This document shows positions 7,665 to 16,163 of a DNA stretch of 48,041 nt, one piece after another. The number at the start of each line of letters is the position of its first letter. Position 1 is the stretch's first letter. Source of the stretch: Parachlamydiales bacterium (GTDB taxonomy: Bacteria; Chlamydiota; Chlamydiia; Chlamydiales; SM23-39); NCBI GenBank assembly GCA_019694475.1, contig JAIBBX010000001.1:79960-128000 (forward strand), given 5' to 3'. Below the pieces are notes generated by a model. The model made no database searches and was not told the DNA's origin. It saw only the letters and a list, made by a program, of their open reading frames with translations. Both the position numbers and the translations under genes were made by a program.

Positions 7665-9041
7665 ATGACAAAAAAGATTCCACTTTTTTCCCTCGTTTTG
7701 CTGATCGTTGCAGCGATTGATAGCATCCGAACTTTGCCGACGACGGCCCTTTTCGGACCTTCGCTCATTTTCTTTTTTATCGTCTCCGCACTCTTTTTTT
7801 TAATTCCTGTCGCTTTTATCTCTGCTGAATTCGCATCGCGCTATCCAAACGAGGGGGGAGTCTATTATTGGATCAAGCACGCCTTTGGCGCCCGGATGGG
7901 AACGCTCGCTGTTTGGCTGCAGTGGATCAATACCATGGTTTGGTACCCGACGATGCTCCTTTTTATCGCTGGAACCGCCGCCTATCTCATCGATCCCGCT
8001 TTGGCGGCGAATCGATGGTTTTTGCTCCTTTTCGCCCTCTTCACTTTTTGGGGCCTCACGCTTCTCAACTTGAAAGGGATCCAGGTCTCTGCCCGGATCA
8101 ATGCTTTTTGCGGAACGATCGGCACGATTGTCCCGATGCTCTTTCTTATCGCGCTTGGCGTTTGGTGGGTGATTCTCGGCAATCCGCTTGCTGTTTCCTT
8201 CGATAATCTCGTCCCTGCGTTTGATCTGGGCTCCAATGGGATTGCCCTTGTTACGATCATGGCTTCCTTTTTGGGAATGGAACTTTCAGGCGTGCATGTC
8301 AGCGATATCGCCAATCCTCAAAAAAACTTTCCAAAAGCGATCGGCTACTCTGTGCTGATTCTTTTGGCGACCCTGATATTGGGTGCGCTTTCGGTTGCAA
8401 TAGTGATCCCTAAAGAAAATATTCAGTATGTGGACGGGGTGATGCAGACCTTTACGATGTTCCTCAACGCATTTCACATGCCGATTCTGATCCCGGTCCT
8501 TGCCTTTTTGATTATTGTAGGAAGCATTGGCGGCTCTGTGAACTGGCTTTTATCGCCTGCGAAGGGACTTTTCCAAGCGGCAGAGCATGGATTTTTGCCA
8601 AAGTTTTTTATGGCTACGAATAAACATGGAACAGCTGTCCGGATCCTCATAGCTCAAGCGATTCTCGTATCGCTTTTCTGCCTGAGCATTCAGTTCATGC
8701 CGAGCGTAAACAGCTTCTATTGGTTTTTGATGGCGCTCAGTACGGGGCTTTACATGGTGATGTACATTTTGCTTTTCTTGGCAGCCCTGAAGCTGAAAAG
8801 AACCGCGCAAAGCTATCGAATTCCGAGAGGTTTAAGAACGATTTCATGCTTAGCGGGACTTTTCGGATGTGTGATGACGATCATCGTTGGATTTGAGCCG
8901 CCGCCAGGATATGTGATTGAGAGCAAGCTCCAATACATGCTGACAATTGGATTGGGGTTTGCCCTGCTGATCTTGCCGGTGCTCTTCCTTTTTGCCTACC
9001 AAAAGAAACGATTAGTTGCCGCTCAAGACATCCAGGGCTGA
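7665..9041 (+). CDS. APC-family amino-acid permease (GadC/XasA-like)
   Basis: A 458-residue protein with about twelve hydrophobic segments. The N-terminal segment has the form LVLLIVAAIDSIRTLP. A strongly conserved loop follows, with FASRYPNEGGVYYWIKHAFG (about residues 55-74), which is characteristic of the glutamate/GABA antiporter-like branch of the APC superfamily. Chlamydiae use such transporters to take amino acids from the host; the exact substrate cannot be read. It is monocistronic and divergent from mlaE. Its last 30 bases overlap the end of the convergent gene at 9012. Confidence 0.88.
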   Translation: MTKKIPLFSLVLLIVAAIDSIRTLPTTALFGPSLIFFFIVSALFFLIPVAFISAEFASRYPNEGGVYYWIKHAFGARMGTLAVWLQWINTMVWYPTMLLFIAGTAAYLIDPALAANRWFLLLFALFTFWGLTLLNLKGIQVSARINAFCGTIGTIVPMLFLIALGVWWVILGNPLAVSFDNLVPAFDLGSNGIALVTIMASFLGMELSGVHVSDIANPQKNFPKAIGYSVLILLATLILGALSVAIVIPKENIQYVDGVMQTFTMFLNAFHMPILIPVLAFLIIVGSIGGSVNWLLSPAKGLFQAAEHGFLPKFFMATNKHGTAVRILIAQAILVSLFCLSIQFMPSVNSFYWFLMALSTGLYMVMYILLFLAALKLKRTAQSYRIPRGLRTISCLAGLFGCVMTIIVGFEPPPGYVIESKLQYMLTIGLGFALLILPVLFLFAYQKKRLVAAQDIQG

Positions 9042-10331
9042 ATCGACCCCTTTAACTGCGCTGGCTATTAACCCGCCCGTAGCGCTGATCCCGCTGAAAA
9101 CGCCTTCTACAACAGTACCAACGGCCCGGAGCGTTTTTTCAGCTGTCCATAACATTGCATTTCCGGCAGTTTCGGCTGTCCACAATACAGCATTTCCGCC
9201 TGTCTTTAAGACTGAAATTCCAGTGTTAGCGGTCCAAGATGCAGCATCGCGAATAACTGGAACTCTTGTCACAAAGCTTGTTCCAAGACCGATTCCTGTA
9301 GCAGCCAATGGCCCATAGCCAGAGGCAGAGGCAGCCATCCCTGCGCCAAGACCTAAAAGGTTTTGGATTTTAAGTATGGTAGGGTATTTGAAAGCAATTG
9401 CAGTTCCTGCTCCGACGAGTCCGGCAACTTGAGGCGTTGCTCCTTGGGATAGGGTAACTATCCCCGAATAGACTCCGGCAGGAATAGCAAACGCTGTTCG
9501 AATATGTTCAAAGATTCTGCCGCCTTTATCTAACTCTTCTATCTTCTTTTTCAGTCGCTCAACTTCCGATTCTTTACCCATAGATTGGTAAACAGATATC
9601 AGGGCGTTTAGAATGATTTTTTCTAGGCTGGGCATGAACCAAAAAAGGATGGACGCGAGTTTTTCAAGAGCAGTTAGAGTTTCTTCATTAGGTTTGGTTT
9701 CTTCAATTTTTTTCGCCACTTTTTTGACGCCAGTTTCGCCCATCCATTGGCTTGTCTTAAGAGCTTCGGTAAGTTGGTTTGCTGCCAGTTCATGATCCAA
9801 CATCTTCGCTGCATCGTCTTTTGAAATGGAGGATGCCGAAGCCAAGATTCTTTTTGCGCTAGAAAAGTCCTTTTTCTCAAAGTATATGTTGAATATTTTT
9901 CCAGCACATCTTGAGATGCTTGAGCTCATGTTGAGGTCAGAAAGCAAGGATTCGGCTTGCGTTAGATCGCCTTTAGCGATGTGGTGGTCAATTATTTTTT
10001 CAATCGCTTGGTTTTGTTCCGATAGATAGGAAATTTTTAAGGCAGCTCTCTTCGCGCTAATCGTATCGTTTTTTGCAAGGTAGGCTTCAAAAATCTTTTT
10101 GAAGTTCCAGGAGGAAGTGCTGAGATAAGAAATGTGAGTAGCTGCAGATTCGGCTTTCTGAATGTCGCCTTTAGCTAGGTGGAAGTTAACAATTTTTTCT
10201 AAAGCATCATCCCTTTGAAATAAGAAGGGGATTTCTAGAGCTTCATCGAGGGCTTTTTGCGGGTTTTTATCAGTTAAAAATTTTTCCACTTTAGAAGAGT
10301 CGCCGCTAGGTCTGTATTCCACTCTAAACAT
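9012..10331 (-). CDS. Helical-repeat protein with C-terminal membrane-like region
   Basis: A 439-residue protein of two parts. Residues 20-205 contain about five degenerate repeats of roughly 34-36 residues, with the recurring pattern I-x3-H-x-A-K-G-D-x3-A-E-S-A, which resembles TPR or PPR-like helical hairpins. Residues 270-439 are rich in Gly/Ala/Val and contain short internal repeats of the form GNAxLWTAE. They could insert in or lie on membranes. The start is well supported by AGGAG eight bases before the ATG. I do not recognise the family, but the architecture resembles lineage-specific chlamydial effectors. The 3' end overlaps the amino-acid permease gene by 30 bases. Confidence 0.75.
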   Translation of the reverse strand: MFRVEYRPSGDSSKVEKFLTDKNPQKALDEALEIPFLFQRDDALEKIVNFHLAKGDIQKAESAATHISYLSTSSWNFKKIFEAYLAKNDTISAKRAALKISYLSEQNQAIEKIIDHHIAKGDLTQAESLLSDLNMSSSISRCAGKIFNIYFEKKDFSSAKRILASASSISKDDAAKMLDHELAANQLTEALKTSQWMGETGVKKVAKKIEETKPNEETLTALEKLASILFWFMPSLEKIILNALISVYQSMGKESEVERLKKKIEELDKGGRIFEHIRTAFAIPAGVYSGIVTLSQGATPQVAGLVGAGTAIAFKYPTILKIQNLLGLGAGMAASASGYGPLAATGIGLGTSFVTRVPVIRDAASWTANTGISVLKTGGNAVLWTAETAGNAMLWTAEKTLRAVGTVVEGVFSGISATGGLIASAVKGVDSALDVLSGN

Positions 10332-10420
10332 GTTATTAACTCCTGATTGTTATGCAGGAATTATAACACAATCTCAAGGATAAGTATATTGTAATAAAAA
10401 GTTTAAAGTGAGTGGTTTAA

Positions 10421-10444
10421 AACACCGTGAAGTGTCACGGTGTT
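10421..10444 (-). terminator. Hairpin terminator of the type III translocon operon
   Basis: A perfect 10-base stem AACACCGTGA / TCACGGTGTT with a four-base loop lies just past the copD-like stop codon. Read on the minus strand it is followed by a short TTTTAAA run, which fits a Rho-independent terminator ending the operon. Confidence 0.65.
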
Positions 10445-10452
10445 CTCGCGTC

Positions 10453-11049
10453 TTAGCCAGCTCGGCTAGCAGATTCGAGGAGGCGGTTTGCCTTGTCGAG
10501 GATAGCGGTCATTTCCTGGCGCTGGTTGCCTCTTGACTGTTCTTGTGTCGAGAGCAAGTTGTATTTGTTGTTTTTCAAGGTGACATCGTTGTTGGCTCTG
10601 GTCAAATTGCCTTCGATGCCGTGTCGAGACATGCCCATAATGTTTGGAGCTACTTCTTTAGCAGCCAAATTCACGATTTGCTTATCTACATCATTGCAGC
10701 CAGGGACGAATTGCAATAAAGACACAGCCATAACGAGACCTGCAGACTTCAATCCATTCCATCCAAGGTCTCCCTGAAGATCCGCAGCAAGGAGTGTCGC
10801 CTTTTTAATGCCCGCTTCCAGAAGGTGTATTTCCCTTTTGCTTTTTTCACCGGAACGATGCTGGTCAGCCAAAATGAAGGGCATCACTCGGTAGATATTG
10901 GTCATGAAATTTTCAGCTGCTTTTTTTGTTTTGACGATCGTGTCTTGATCTTCTCTTTCAGAAAGATTGACGGTGTCCAATCCTCCAAGAGTTTTGCCGC
11001 GCACATCGAAACGGTCGTCATCGATTAAATCTAATGATACTTCTGCCAT
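10453..11049 (-). CDS. Putative minor type III translocator (YopD/CopD/SctB position)
   Basis: A 198-residue protein with one moderately hydrophobic segment (about residues 97-117) and helical flanks. The C-terminus (140-195) is Asn/Gln-rich and helical. Sequence similarity to YopD or CopD is not obvious by eye; the assignment rests on position. It is the last gene after a SycD-like chaperone and a protein with two hydrophobic regions, which is the order chaperone, SctE, SctB seen in many type III loci. Length is like the short SseD type rather than YopD (about 300). GAGGGG precedes the ATG at 11049, and a hairpin terminator follows the stop. Confidence 0.6.
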   Translation of the reverse strand: MAEVSLDLIDDDRFDVRGKTLGGLDTVNLSEREDQDTIVKTKKAAENFMTNIYRVMPFILADQHRSGEKSKREIHLLEAGIKKATLLAADLQGDLGWNGLKSAGLVMAVSLLQFVPGCNDVDKQIVNLAAKEVAPNIMGMSRHGIEGNLTRANNDVTLKNNKYNLLSTQEQSRGNQRQEMTAILDKANRLLESASRAG

Positions 11050-11056
11050 ATTCCCC

Positions 11057-11986
11057 TCAATCTTGATGTATTTCTTGTTTTTGGATCGCTTTTCTAATGC
11101 CTTCTAATTCCGAGTCAATGTTATCCATGATTTCTTGGATCTCTTTCGAATTGCGGCTTAACCCCTGCCTTTGGGCAGTGACTGCATATTCAGCTTTCCG
11201 TGATTCTTTCATATAATCGCCAATCTGTTTGCCGTAGTAGGCTTTGCCGATATCGCCGCCCGCTTTCATTACGGTGCTGGCTGATCCGACCATGGAAGAG
11301 GCTTTGGTCGTGTAATCGAGCAGATTGGCTGCTTCCATCGCGGCAAAATAGCCTGCTTGCCATGCGGCAAGGCCCCCTGCAACCCCAAGTCCCATTTGGA
11401 GATAGAAGGCGTATGATTCGATATTTTGCTTAATTTCTGTTTGGAGCTCTCTTGATTTGCCAAACCATTCTAAAATAGGGCGCATCAAATTCGTGTCATT
11501 GAGAAGCCGAACGCCTCCGCCGACCACACCTGCTGCGCCAAGAAGAATTCCAGGGACGCCTCCCATCGAAAAGGCAAGTGTTACAGCTGCAACGCTAGAA
11601 ACATATTGGGCAACCGTTGAAAACGTTTCCCAGGTGTCTCTCGATTTAACAGCATCGAGTTCTTTTAAAAAAGCCTCTTCTTTTTCTTGTTCCAGCCTTT
11701 GAATCTCGGCTAATGATTTGGCTGACTCGACCTCGAAATTCTGAGCTCTTATGGCTGCGAGGCGCTCCGTCTCTTGGTGCGCTTCGAGGATGCGGATCAT
11801 GATGTTTTGACGCGGCAGTTCCAGCTTTGGGCTTTCCCTCACTTCATCAATTGAAGAAACAGGAGAAGAAAGACCGAGAGGAGCTGCCGGTTTAATAGCG
11901 AATGGATCGAGCGGAGGCGTGCCGAGCCCTTGGATGAATCGGGCTCTCATTAATTCATCATCAAAATCGAGGGCTATATCGGACAT
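11057..11986 (-). CDS. Putative major type III translocator (YopB/CopB/SctE-like)
   Basis: A 309-residue protein. Residues 60-117 are a charged coiled coil. Two hydrophobic regions follow: about 128-160 (Gly/Ala/Val-rich) and 194-220. They are separated by a charged helical loop. The C-terminus is amphipathic and helical. This is the layout of the pore-forming translocators YopB, SseC and CopB. The start at 11986 is chosen because it shares bases with the chaperone stop (TAATG) and has GGAGG five bases upstream; an ATG 12 bases earlier is less suitable. The protein is expected to be held by the SycD-like chaperone encoded just before it and inserted in the host membrane after secretion. Confidence 0.75.
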   Translation of the reverse strand: MSDIALDFDDELMRARFIQGLGTPPLDPFAIKPAAPLGLSSPVSSIDEVRESPKLELPRQNIMIRILEAHQETERLAAIRAQNFEVESAKSLAEIQRLEQEKEEAFLKELDAVKSRDTWETFSTVAQYVSSVAAVTLAFSMGGVPGILLGAAGVVGGGVRLLNDTNLMRPILEWFGKSRELQTEIKQNIESYAFYLQMGLGVAGGLAAWQAGYFAAMEAANLLDYTTKASSMVGSASTVMKAGGDIGKAYYGKQIGDYMKESRKAEYAVTAQRQGLSRNSKEIQEIMDNIDSELEGIRKAIQKQEIHQD

Positions 11987-12375
11987 TAGAGCCTCCATTG
12001 CTGTCTTAAAAGGGCGATTTTGCCCTTGAGGGGATGTTCCCCTTGGATTCTTTCTTCCGACTCTTTCAATGCTTTAGCTGCATCTTTTGCCATCTGCAGC
12101 GAAATGCAGCACTCAGCTGCATGGAAGTGGGGATATGGGTCTTCTTTCTTCAAAAGAGCTGCCATAGCCCAAGAGTGTAAAGCTTCCTGGTAGCTTCCCG
12201 CTTCTTGCAGTGTGGCGCCAAGCGCGAACCAGAATTTGGGTTCTAATGGCCGTCTCGTGCAAAGAACGCGGAACACATCTGCCGCCCGGTCCCACTGGCC
12301 TGAACCATAGTGGGCAAATCCGAATGCGTAGAAACGCTCCACTTCATCTTCTGAGAGAGTCGAAATTTCGATCAT
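11986..12375 (-). CDS. lcrH: SycD/LcrH-type translocator chaperone
   Basis: A 129-residue protein made of three TPR motifs, the class II type III chaperone fold. The first begins near FYAFGFAHYGSGQWDRA (residues 15-31), the second at FWFALGATLQEAGSYQEAL (about 48-66), and the third at DPYPHFHAAECCISL (about 79-93). The DPYPHFHAAEC segment is highly typical of LcrH/SycD/Scc proteins. Family members are usually 150-170 residues, so this one is a little short at both ends. It sits immediately before the translocator gene and overlaps the preceding gene by ATGA. Its partners are likely the two hydrophobic proteins encoded downstream. Confidence 0.88.
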   Translation of the reverse strand: MIEISTLSEDEVERFYAFGFAHYGSGQWDRAADVFRVLCTRRPLEPKFWFALGATLQEAGSYQEALHSWAMAALLKKEDPYPHFHAAECCISLQMAKDAAKALKESEERIQGEHPLKGKIALLRQQWRL

Positions 12376-13115
12376 TTTTGCAATTGGTTTGCTTTTTCCT
12401 TCACTTTTGCATCGCTGCGGATGATGTTTTGCAAAATCTGATGGATTGATTCCACGTGCTGCATCAGCCGCTGTACTTCAGTCGTAAATGCAATCTGCAT
12501 TTGCGAGCGAAGATCGCTTTCTTTTGAGCTGCCTTGACGCTTCAGCTCTTCAATTGTGAGGCCTTCTTTAAACTCGATGCCGCCCTGCTTCAGTTTTTCT
12601 AAAATTTCTTTCGCTTTCGGGGGCAATTCCTTTTCATCTTCTTTCATTCCGGAAATTTCGCCGCTCAAATCGAGAAGAAGAGAAATGTTTTTTTGCTTTT
12701 TTTGGATTTCGTCGATGTGGTGGTTCAACTGTTCGTTGATGTAATTTTCTTTTGCAAGGCCGAATTTAATCGCTTCCCAGGCAAGATTAGGGAATTCAAA
12801 ACCTTTGGAGGGCATTTCGGCTGTTGTTTCTGCAGCATTGTGAACTGTTTTTAACTGCTCCAGATGATCTTCTACAGCAGGGAGCCACTCGAGAGCCGTT
12901 TCAGAAACGGGCGCTTCTAGAGATACTCGGTCGATTAAAGGTTCGCCAACTCCTACAGGAGTCATTAAATAGCCATCGCGGATTCCGAGAGTTTTGCGCA
13001 GTGCTGCTGGTTCGCAGTCTTTGAGCTGATCCAAGTGAGTGGGGCCATTCGGGATGAACATTCCCGGGATGACGCCGCGGCGGCTTTCGATTTCTTCTAG
13101 TTCATCAACAAACAT
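12372..13115 (-). CDS. Soluble helical protein opening the translocon operon
   Basis: A 247-residue protein without membrane segment or signal peptide. Residues 120-245 are predicted helical and probably coiled coil (EQLNHHIDEIQKKQKN and similar). The family is not recognised. It has a strong ribosome site (GAGGAG) and is translationally coupled to the chaperone gene (ATGA). Its place directly before the chaperone is where Yersinia-type loci carry the needle-tip gene lcrV, so a tip or secretion-regulating role is conceivable. No sequence similarity to LcrV is visible and this is inference from position only. Confidence 0.75.
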   Translation of the reverse strand: MFVDELEEIESRRGVIPGMFIPNGPTHLDQLKDCEPAALRKTLGIRDGYLMTPVGVGEPLIDRVSLEAPVSETALEWLPAVEDHLEQLKTVHNAAETTAEMPSKGFEFPNLAWEAIKFGLAKENYINEQLNHHIDEIQKKQKNISLLLDLSGEISGMKEDEKELPPKAKEILEKLKQGGIEFKEGLTIEELKRQGSSKESDLRSQMQIAFTTEVQRLMQHVESIHQILQNIIRSDAKVKEKANQLQK

Positions 13116-13243
13116 ATTCTTCTCCTCATGCTGGCAGGCTCTTCAGAGCGCACCCCTATGATAAAACGCAGGGAATAAACGCGCTATACGAGCAAATATT
13201 TTAAGCCTAGAGTATTGGGACATCTAGGGTTACGAAGCAAAAT

Positions 13244-13273
13244 AATATAATCACTTGATGAATTTAAAATCAA
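13244..13273 (-). promoter_or_regulatory. Possible promoter of the translocon operon
   Basis: On the minus strand TTGATT (13273-13268) and TATATT (13249-13244) are spaced 18 bases apart. This implies a leader of about 120 bases before the ATG at 13115. The surrounding gap (13116-13319) holds no gene. An imperfect inverted repeat (ACTATCGAT... CTCGATAGAC) lies between this promoter and the tamB stop at 13320. Confidence 0.35.
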
Positions 13274-13319
13274 GACTATCGATGCCGCGGGCACATAGCC
13301 TCAATCTCGATAGACAGAG

Positions 13320-16163
13320 TTAATAATTTAGATTCCACTTTAGCGTGAATTTTCCTTGCTCTTGTCTCTGGTCGCTTTCGATTTGGAAGACGAAGTTGTT
13401 TTTCAGCTCGATTTCGACGCTGATATTTGTGCTGCTTTCATCGGCTCCCTGAGTAAAGGAGACAAGCACCCCTTTAGAGATATATTTGCCCACTTGGAGC
13501 GCTACCGTTTCCCCGCCCTCTTCTGTCGGTTCGGTCACAACGCGCAGGCGGTCCACGCCGAGCGATTTGCGGGTCGCTTCCATCACATCAGGACCCGTTC
13601 CAGCAAGGCTTGCCAAAGAGGTTGCTAGCTGCAAGGCCTGGAATCCGCCAATCTCTGAAATATCTTGTCCGAATAAGAGATAGGATAGGATTGATCCAAG
13701 GGGGAGGGGAGGATTCGATAATAAAGTGATTTGCGGATCGTCGAGCGGCCCTTTCAATCGGGCGGTGATCGTGATCCCTTTTGTTTCTACTTGGGCTGCC
13801 AAGTTGAGGTAGGGCATTTGGTGTTCGATGCCCGAAAAAGCGAGCGACCCTTCGGTCAATTTGAAACTTCGGGTCGAAAAGTTGAATTCCCCTTCAACGA
13901 GATCGAGGCTCCCTTTGGCTGCTAGTTGGGTTGCTGTTCCGCCAAGGTGGAAATCTCCTGTCCACTTTGAGGTGAGGCCGCGTCCTTCAATTGAGATATT
14001 TGCCGGGGCGGAAATTTTGAGATCGAGCCGGAGCGGATAGGGATGATCATGACCTTGAGGCGGCTCTACCGGATGGATCGCATTCCGATAAACGACGTCG
14101 AGGTGGGGGAGCGGGCGGGGAATGTGATCGGGGATGGTCAAATCGCATTGTTGGATTTGCACTTCGCCTTTTGCAATAGCGGAAAGCATGTTCCCTTCTA
14201 AAAGCAAATTGCCAGTGGCAGTCGCTTTCACAAGATCGATTTCGGTAAACTGCAATCCATCGATATTCAGCCTAACGCGGAATGGATAAAGATCCGATTG
14301 AAGCAGATGAAGCTCGCCATCCCCTTGCAAGGTGCCCGTTCCTGTAGAATCTTGGGCTGTTATGCTTTGCAAAAAGAGAGAGTTCTTTTCAGCGAGGATA
14401 TTGGCCGTGATGTTGGAAAGAGATGTGCCTGAATAGTAATTTTCGTAGACTCCGTCGGTGAATGCGAATTTGCCTTCAACGAGAGGGCGGTAGAGAGTGT
14501 TGCGGAAAGAAATGGCTCCTTGCAGATTGCCTTCAAGACGGTGAGCTCCTAAGTCAAAAAAGTCGAGGATCTCTTCCACTCTGCCATTGAAGGAAAGGGT
14601 CCCTTTTGCATTTTTATGAAAGAGAATTTCCGACTCAAAAGGCCAAATTGAAAAATGGATGGGAAGCGTCGCGTCTAGGTCTAGGAGGGGAGTTTCTCGA
14701 ATGGCAAGCCCTCCTTTTACTTTGAGAAGATTTTTGCTGAAAGTTCCTTCGAAGCTTCCTGAAGAGGGGAGGGGAGCTGTTTGATTCACAAACGATTTGA
14801 ATGTTCCTTTCAACTTATTCGCTCGCTCTTTGATCTCTGCATCCAAATTCAAGGTGCCGGCAACTTTCACTTCCAGGGGATTGAATGAGATAAAATCGAG
14901 AGGGAAATCGGTTAAATGGATCGAGGCGTCGGTGTTGTCTTTTTCTCTGTTGATTTTGAGGGAGGCTCCGCCGTCGCCGATTGCAAAAATGGCCTCAGGA
15001 ACTTGGAAAAATTCGTGAGAAGCTGTGATTTCTACAGGATCAATGAGGGAAAAAGGCGACTCGAGAAGCTGACCGCTCAGTGTTTGTATATTGATGATGA
15101 ACCGGTCTTTCCAAGATCCATCGGACTGCAAAGTATAGGGATGAGGCAAAGTTCCTGAAGCGATGAGTTTATAGGGACCTTCCGTAAGCGTAGTTTCAAA
15201 AGTCCCGTTTTCTACGCCAAGATGTTTCCATTTCACCTTTTTTCCTTCCATAAGCAGATTGCGGAGATCGGTATGGATGTTCAATGTTTCTGCATAAAGG
15301 TCTTTGTAGTAGAAATCATTCAGCGATGCATCGATGGAAAGCTCGTCTAGTTTGCCAGAAGCTTTGGCTTCTAATTTTCCGTAGGCTCCCAGAACGTGAA
15401 GGGCTTGCAGATTGTCGATATGGAGTTCTGCCGAACCTGCTTTTTCGAATAGGGCAAGATCAAAGCTTGCATTGGCATGCCCCTCGGCGCTGACGGATCC
15501 TTTAAGAGTCCCGTTTTCATAAGTTGCTGAAGCCGTTCCTTGGATAGGACCTATATTTTTCAACTCTGCCATCTGCCAATCGGCTGCGCACAGATAAGCG
15601 CTGCCTTCTTGATGGATTTTCGCTGCAGCCATTAAATAGTTGGAACGGATCCGGATGTTGGCATCCAGTTTGGGAAAAAAATCTGCATTCCCCCGAGCGA
15701 TAAGCCAATCATTGGCGACGCTAAATACTGCCTCTTGCGCTTTCAAATGATAACGTATGTATAAGCTCCATTCTCCCACTTCGCCGCGCACAAATAGGCG
15801 TTTGCGGTTGATCCGGAAAATGCCTGAAAAATCAAAAGGGGCGCTCCCTGTTACTGAAACTCCCTTGGCTTGAACGTCATTGAAGGCTGCCTCTCGTTTC
15901 AGAAGGCGCCATAGAACGGGACGGAGCCGGATTTCGCTAGCTGTTGCCTCAAACCCTTCGCCTTTGACGGAAATCCCTTTGAGATTGATTTGATGGGGAA
16001 GCGTTCCTTCCACTTGGTCGATTTGGACGGTGTATCCCGAATCCTCAAGGGCGCGGGTCAGCGCTGAACGGACTACATTTCTTCCAATATTGCTTTGCAT
16101 CACGGCATATACTGCTGTGAGGAGAAAGAGAAGAACGACCGGAATAATAATCCACTTTTTCAT
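13320..16163 (-). CDS. tamB: TamB-like translocation/assembly module protein (AsmA/DUF490 family)
   Basis: A 947-residue protein with an N-terminal signal anchor (residues 4-20) followed by long stretches of short beta strands. It ends with the DUF490 domain, recognisable from SLDLVEGEFNF, then LTEGSLAFSG, LPLGSILSYLLFGQD and LGVDRLRV. TamB spans the periplasm from the inner membrane and works with TamA in outer-membrane protein insertion and lipid transport. E. coli TamB is about 1260 residues, so this is a shorter version. It overlaps the preceding tamA-like gene by one base (TGATG), supporting a common complex. Confidence 0.9.
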   Translation of the reverse strand: MKKWIIIPVVLLFLLTAVYAVMQSNIGRNVVRSALTRALEDSGYTVQIDQVEGTLPHQINLKGISVKGEGFEATASEIRLRPVLWRLLKREAAFNDVQAKGVSVTGSAPFDFSGIFRINRKRLFVRGEVGEWSLYIRYHLKAQEAVFSVANDWLIARGNADFFPKLDANIRIRSNYLMAAAKIHQEGSAYLCAADWQMAELKNIGPIQGTASATYENGTLKGSVSAEGHANASFDLALFEKAGSAELHIDNLQALHVLGAYGKLEAKASGKLDELSIDASLNDFYYKDLYAETLNIHTDLRNLLMEGKKVKWKHLGVENGTFETTLTEGPYKLIASGTLPHPYTLQSDGSWKDRFIINIQTLSGQLLESPFSLIDPVEITASHEFFQVPEAIFAIGDGGASLKINREKDNTDASIHLTDFPLDFISFNPLEVKVAGTLNLDAEIKERANKLKGTFKSFVNQTAPLPSSGSFEGTFSKNLLKVKGGLAIRETPLLDLDATLPIHFSIWPFESEILFHKNAKGTLSFNGRVEEILDFFDLGAHRLEGNLQGAISFRNTLYRPLVEGKFAFTDGVYENYYSGTSLSNITANILAEKNSLFLQSITAQDSTGTGTLQGDGELHLLQSDLYPFRVRLNIDGLQFTEIDLVKATATGNLLLEGNMLSAIAKGEVQIQQCDLTIPDHIPRPLPHLDVVYRNAIHPVEPPQGHDHPYPLRLDLKISAPANISIEGRGLTSKWTGDFHLGGTATQLAAKGSLDLVEGEFNFSTRSFKLTEGSLAFSGIEHQMPYLNLAAQVETKGITITARLKGPLDDPQITLLSNPPLPLGSILSYLLFGQDISEIGGFQALQLATSLASLAGTGPDVMEATRKSLGVDRLRVVTEPTEEGGETVALQVGKYISKGVLVSFTQGADESSTNISVEIELKNNFVFQIESDQRQEQGKFTLKWNLNY

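Noticed and set aside
10453..11049. Assigning copD firmly by sequence
   Set aside because: The resemblance to YopD/CopD is positional only; the sequence itself gives no clear signature, so the call is kept tentative.
13276..13319. Imperfect inverted repeat after tamB as terminator or operator
   Set aside because: Pairing is poor and there is no T run on the minus strand, so I do not call it a terminator.
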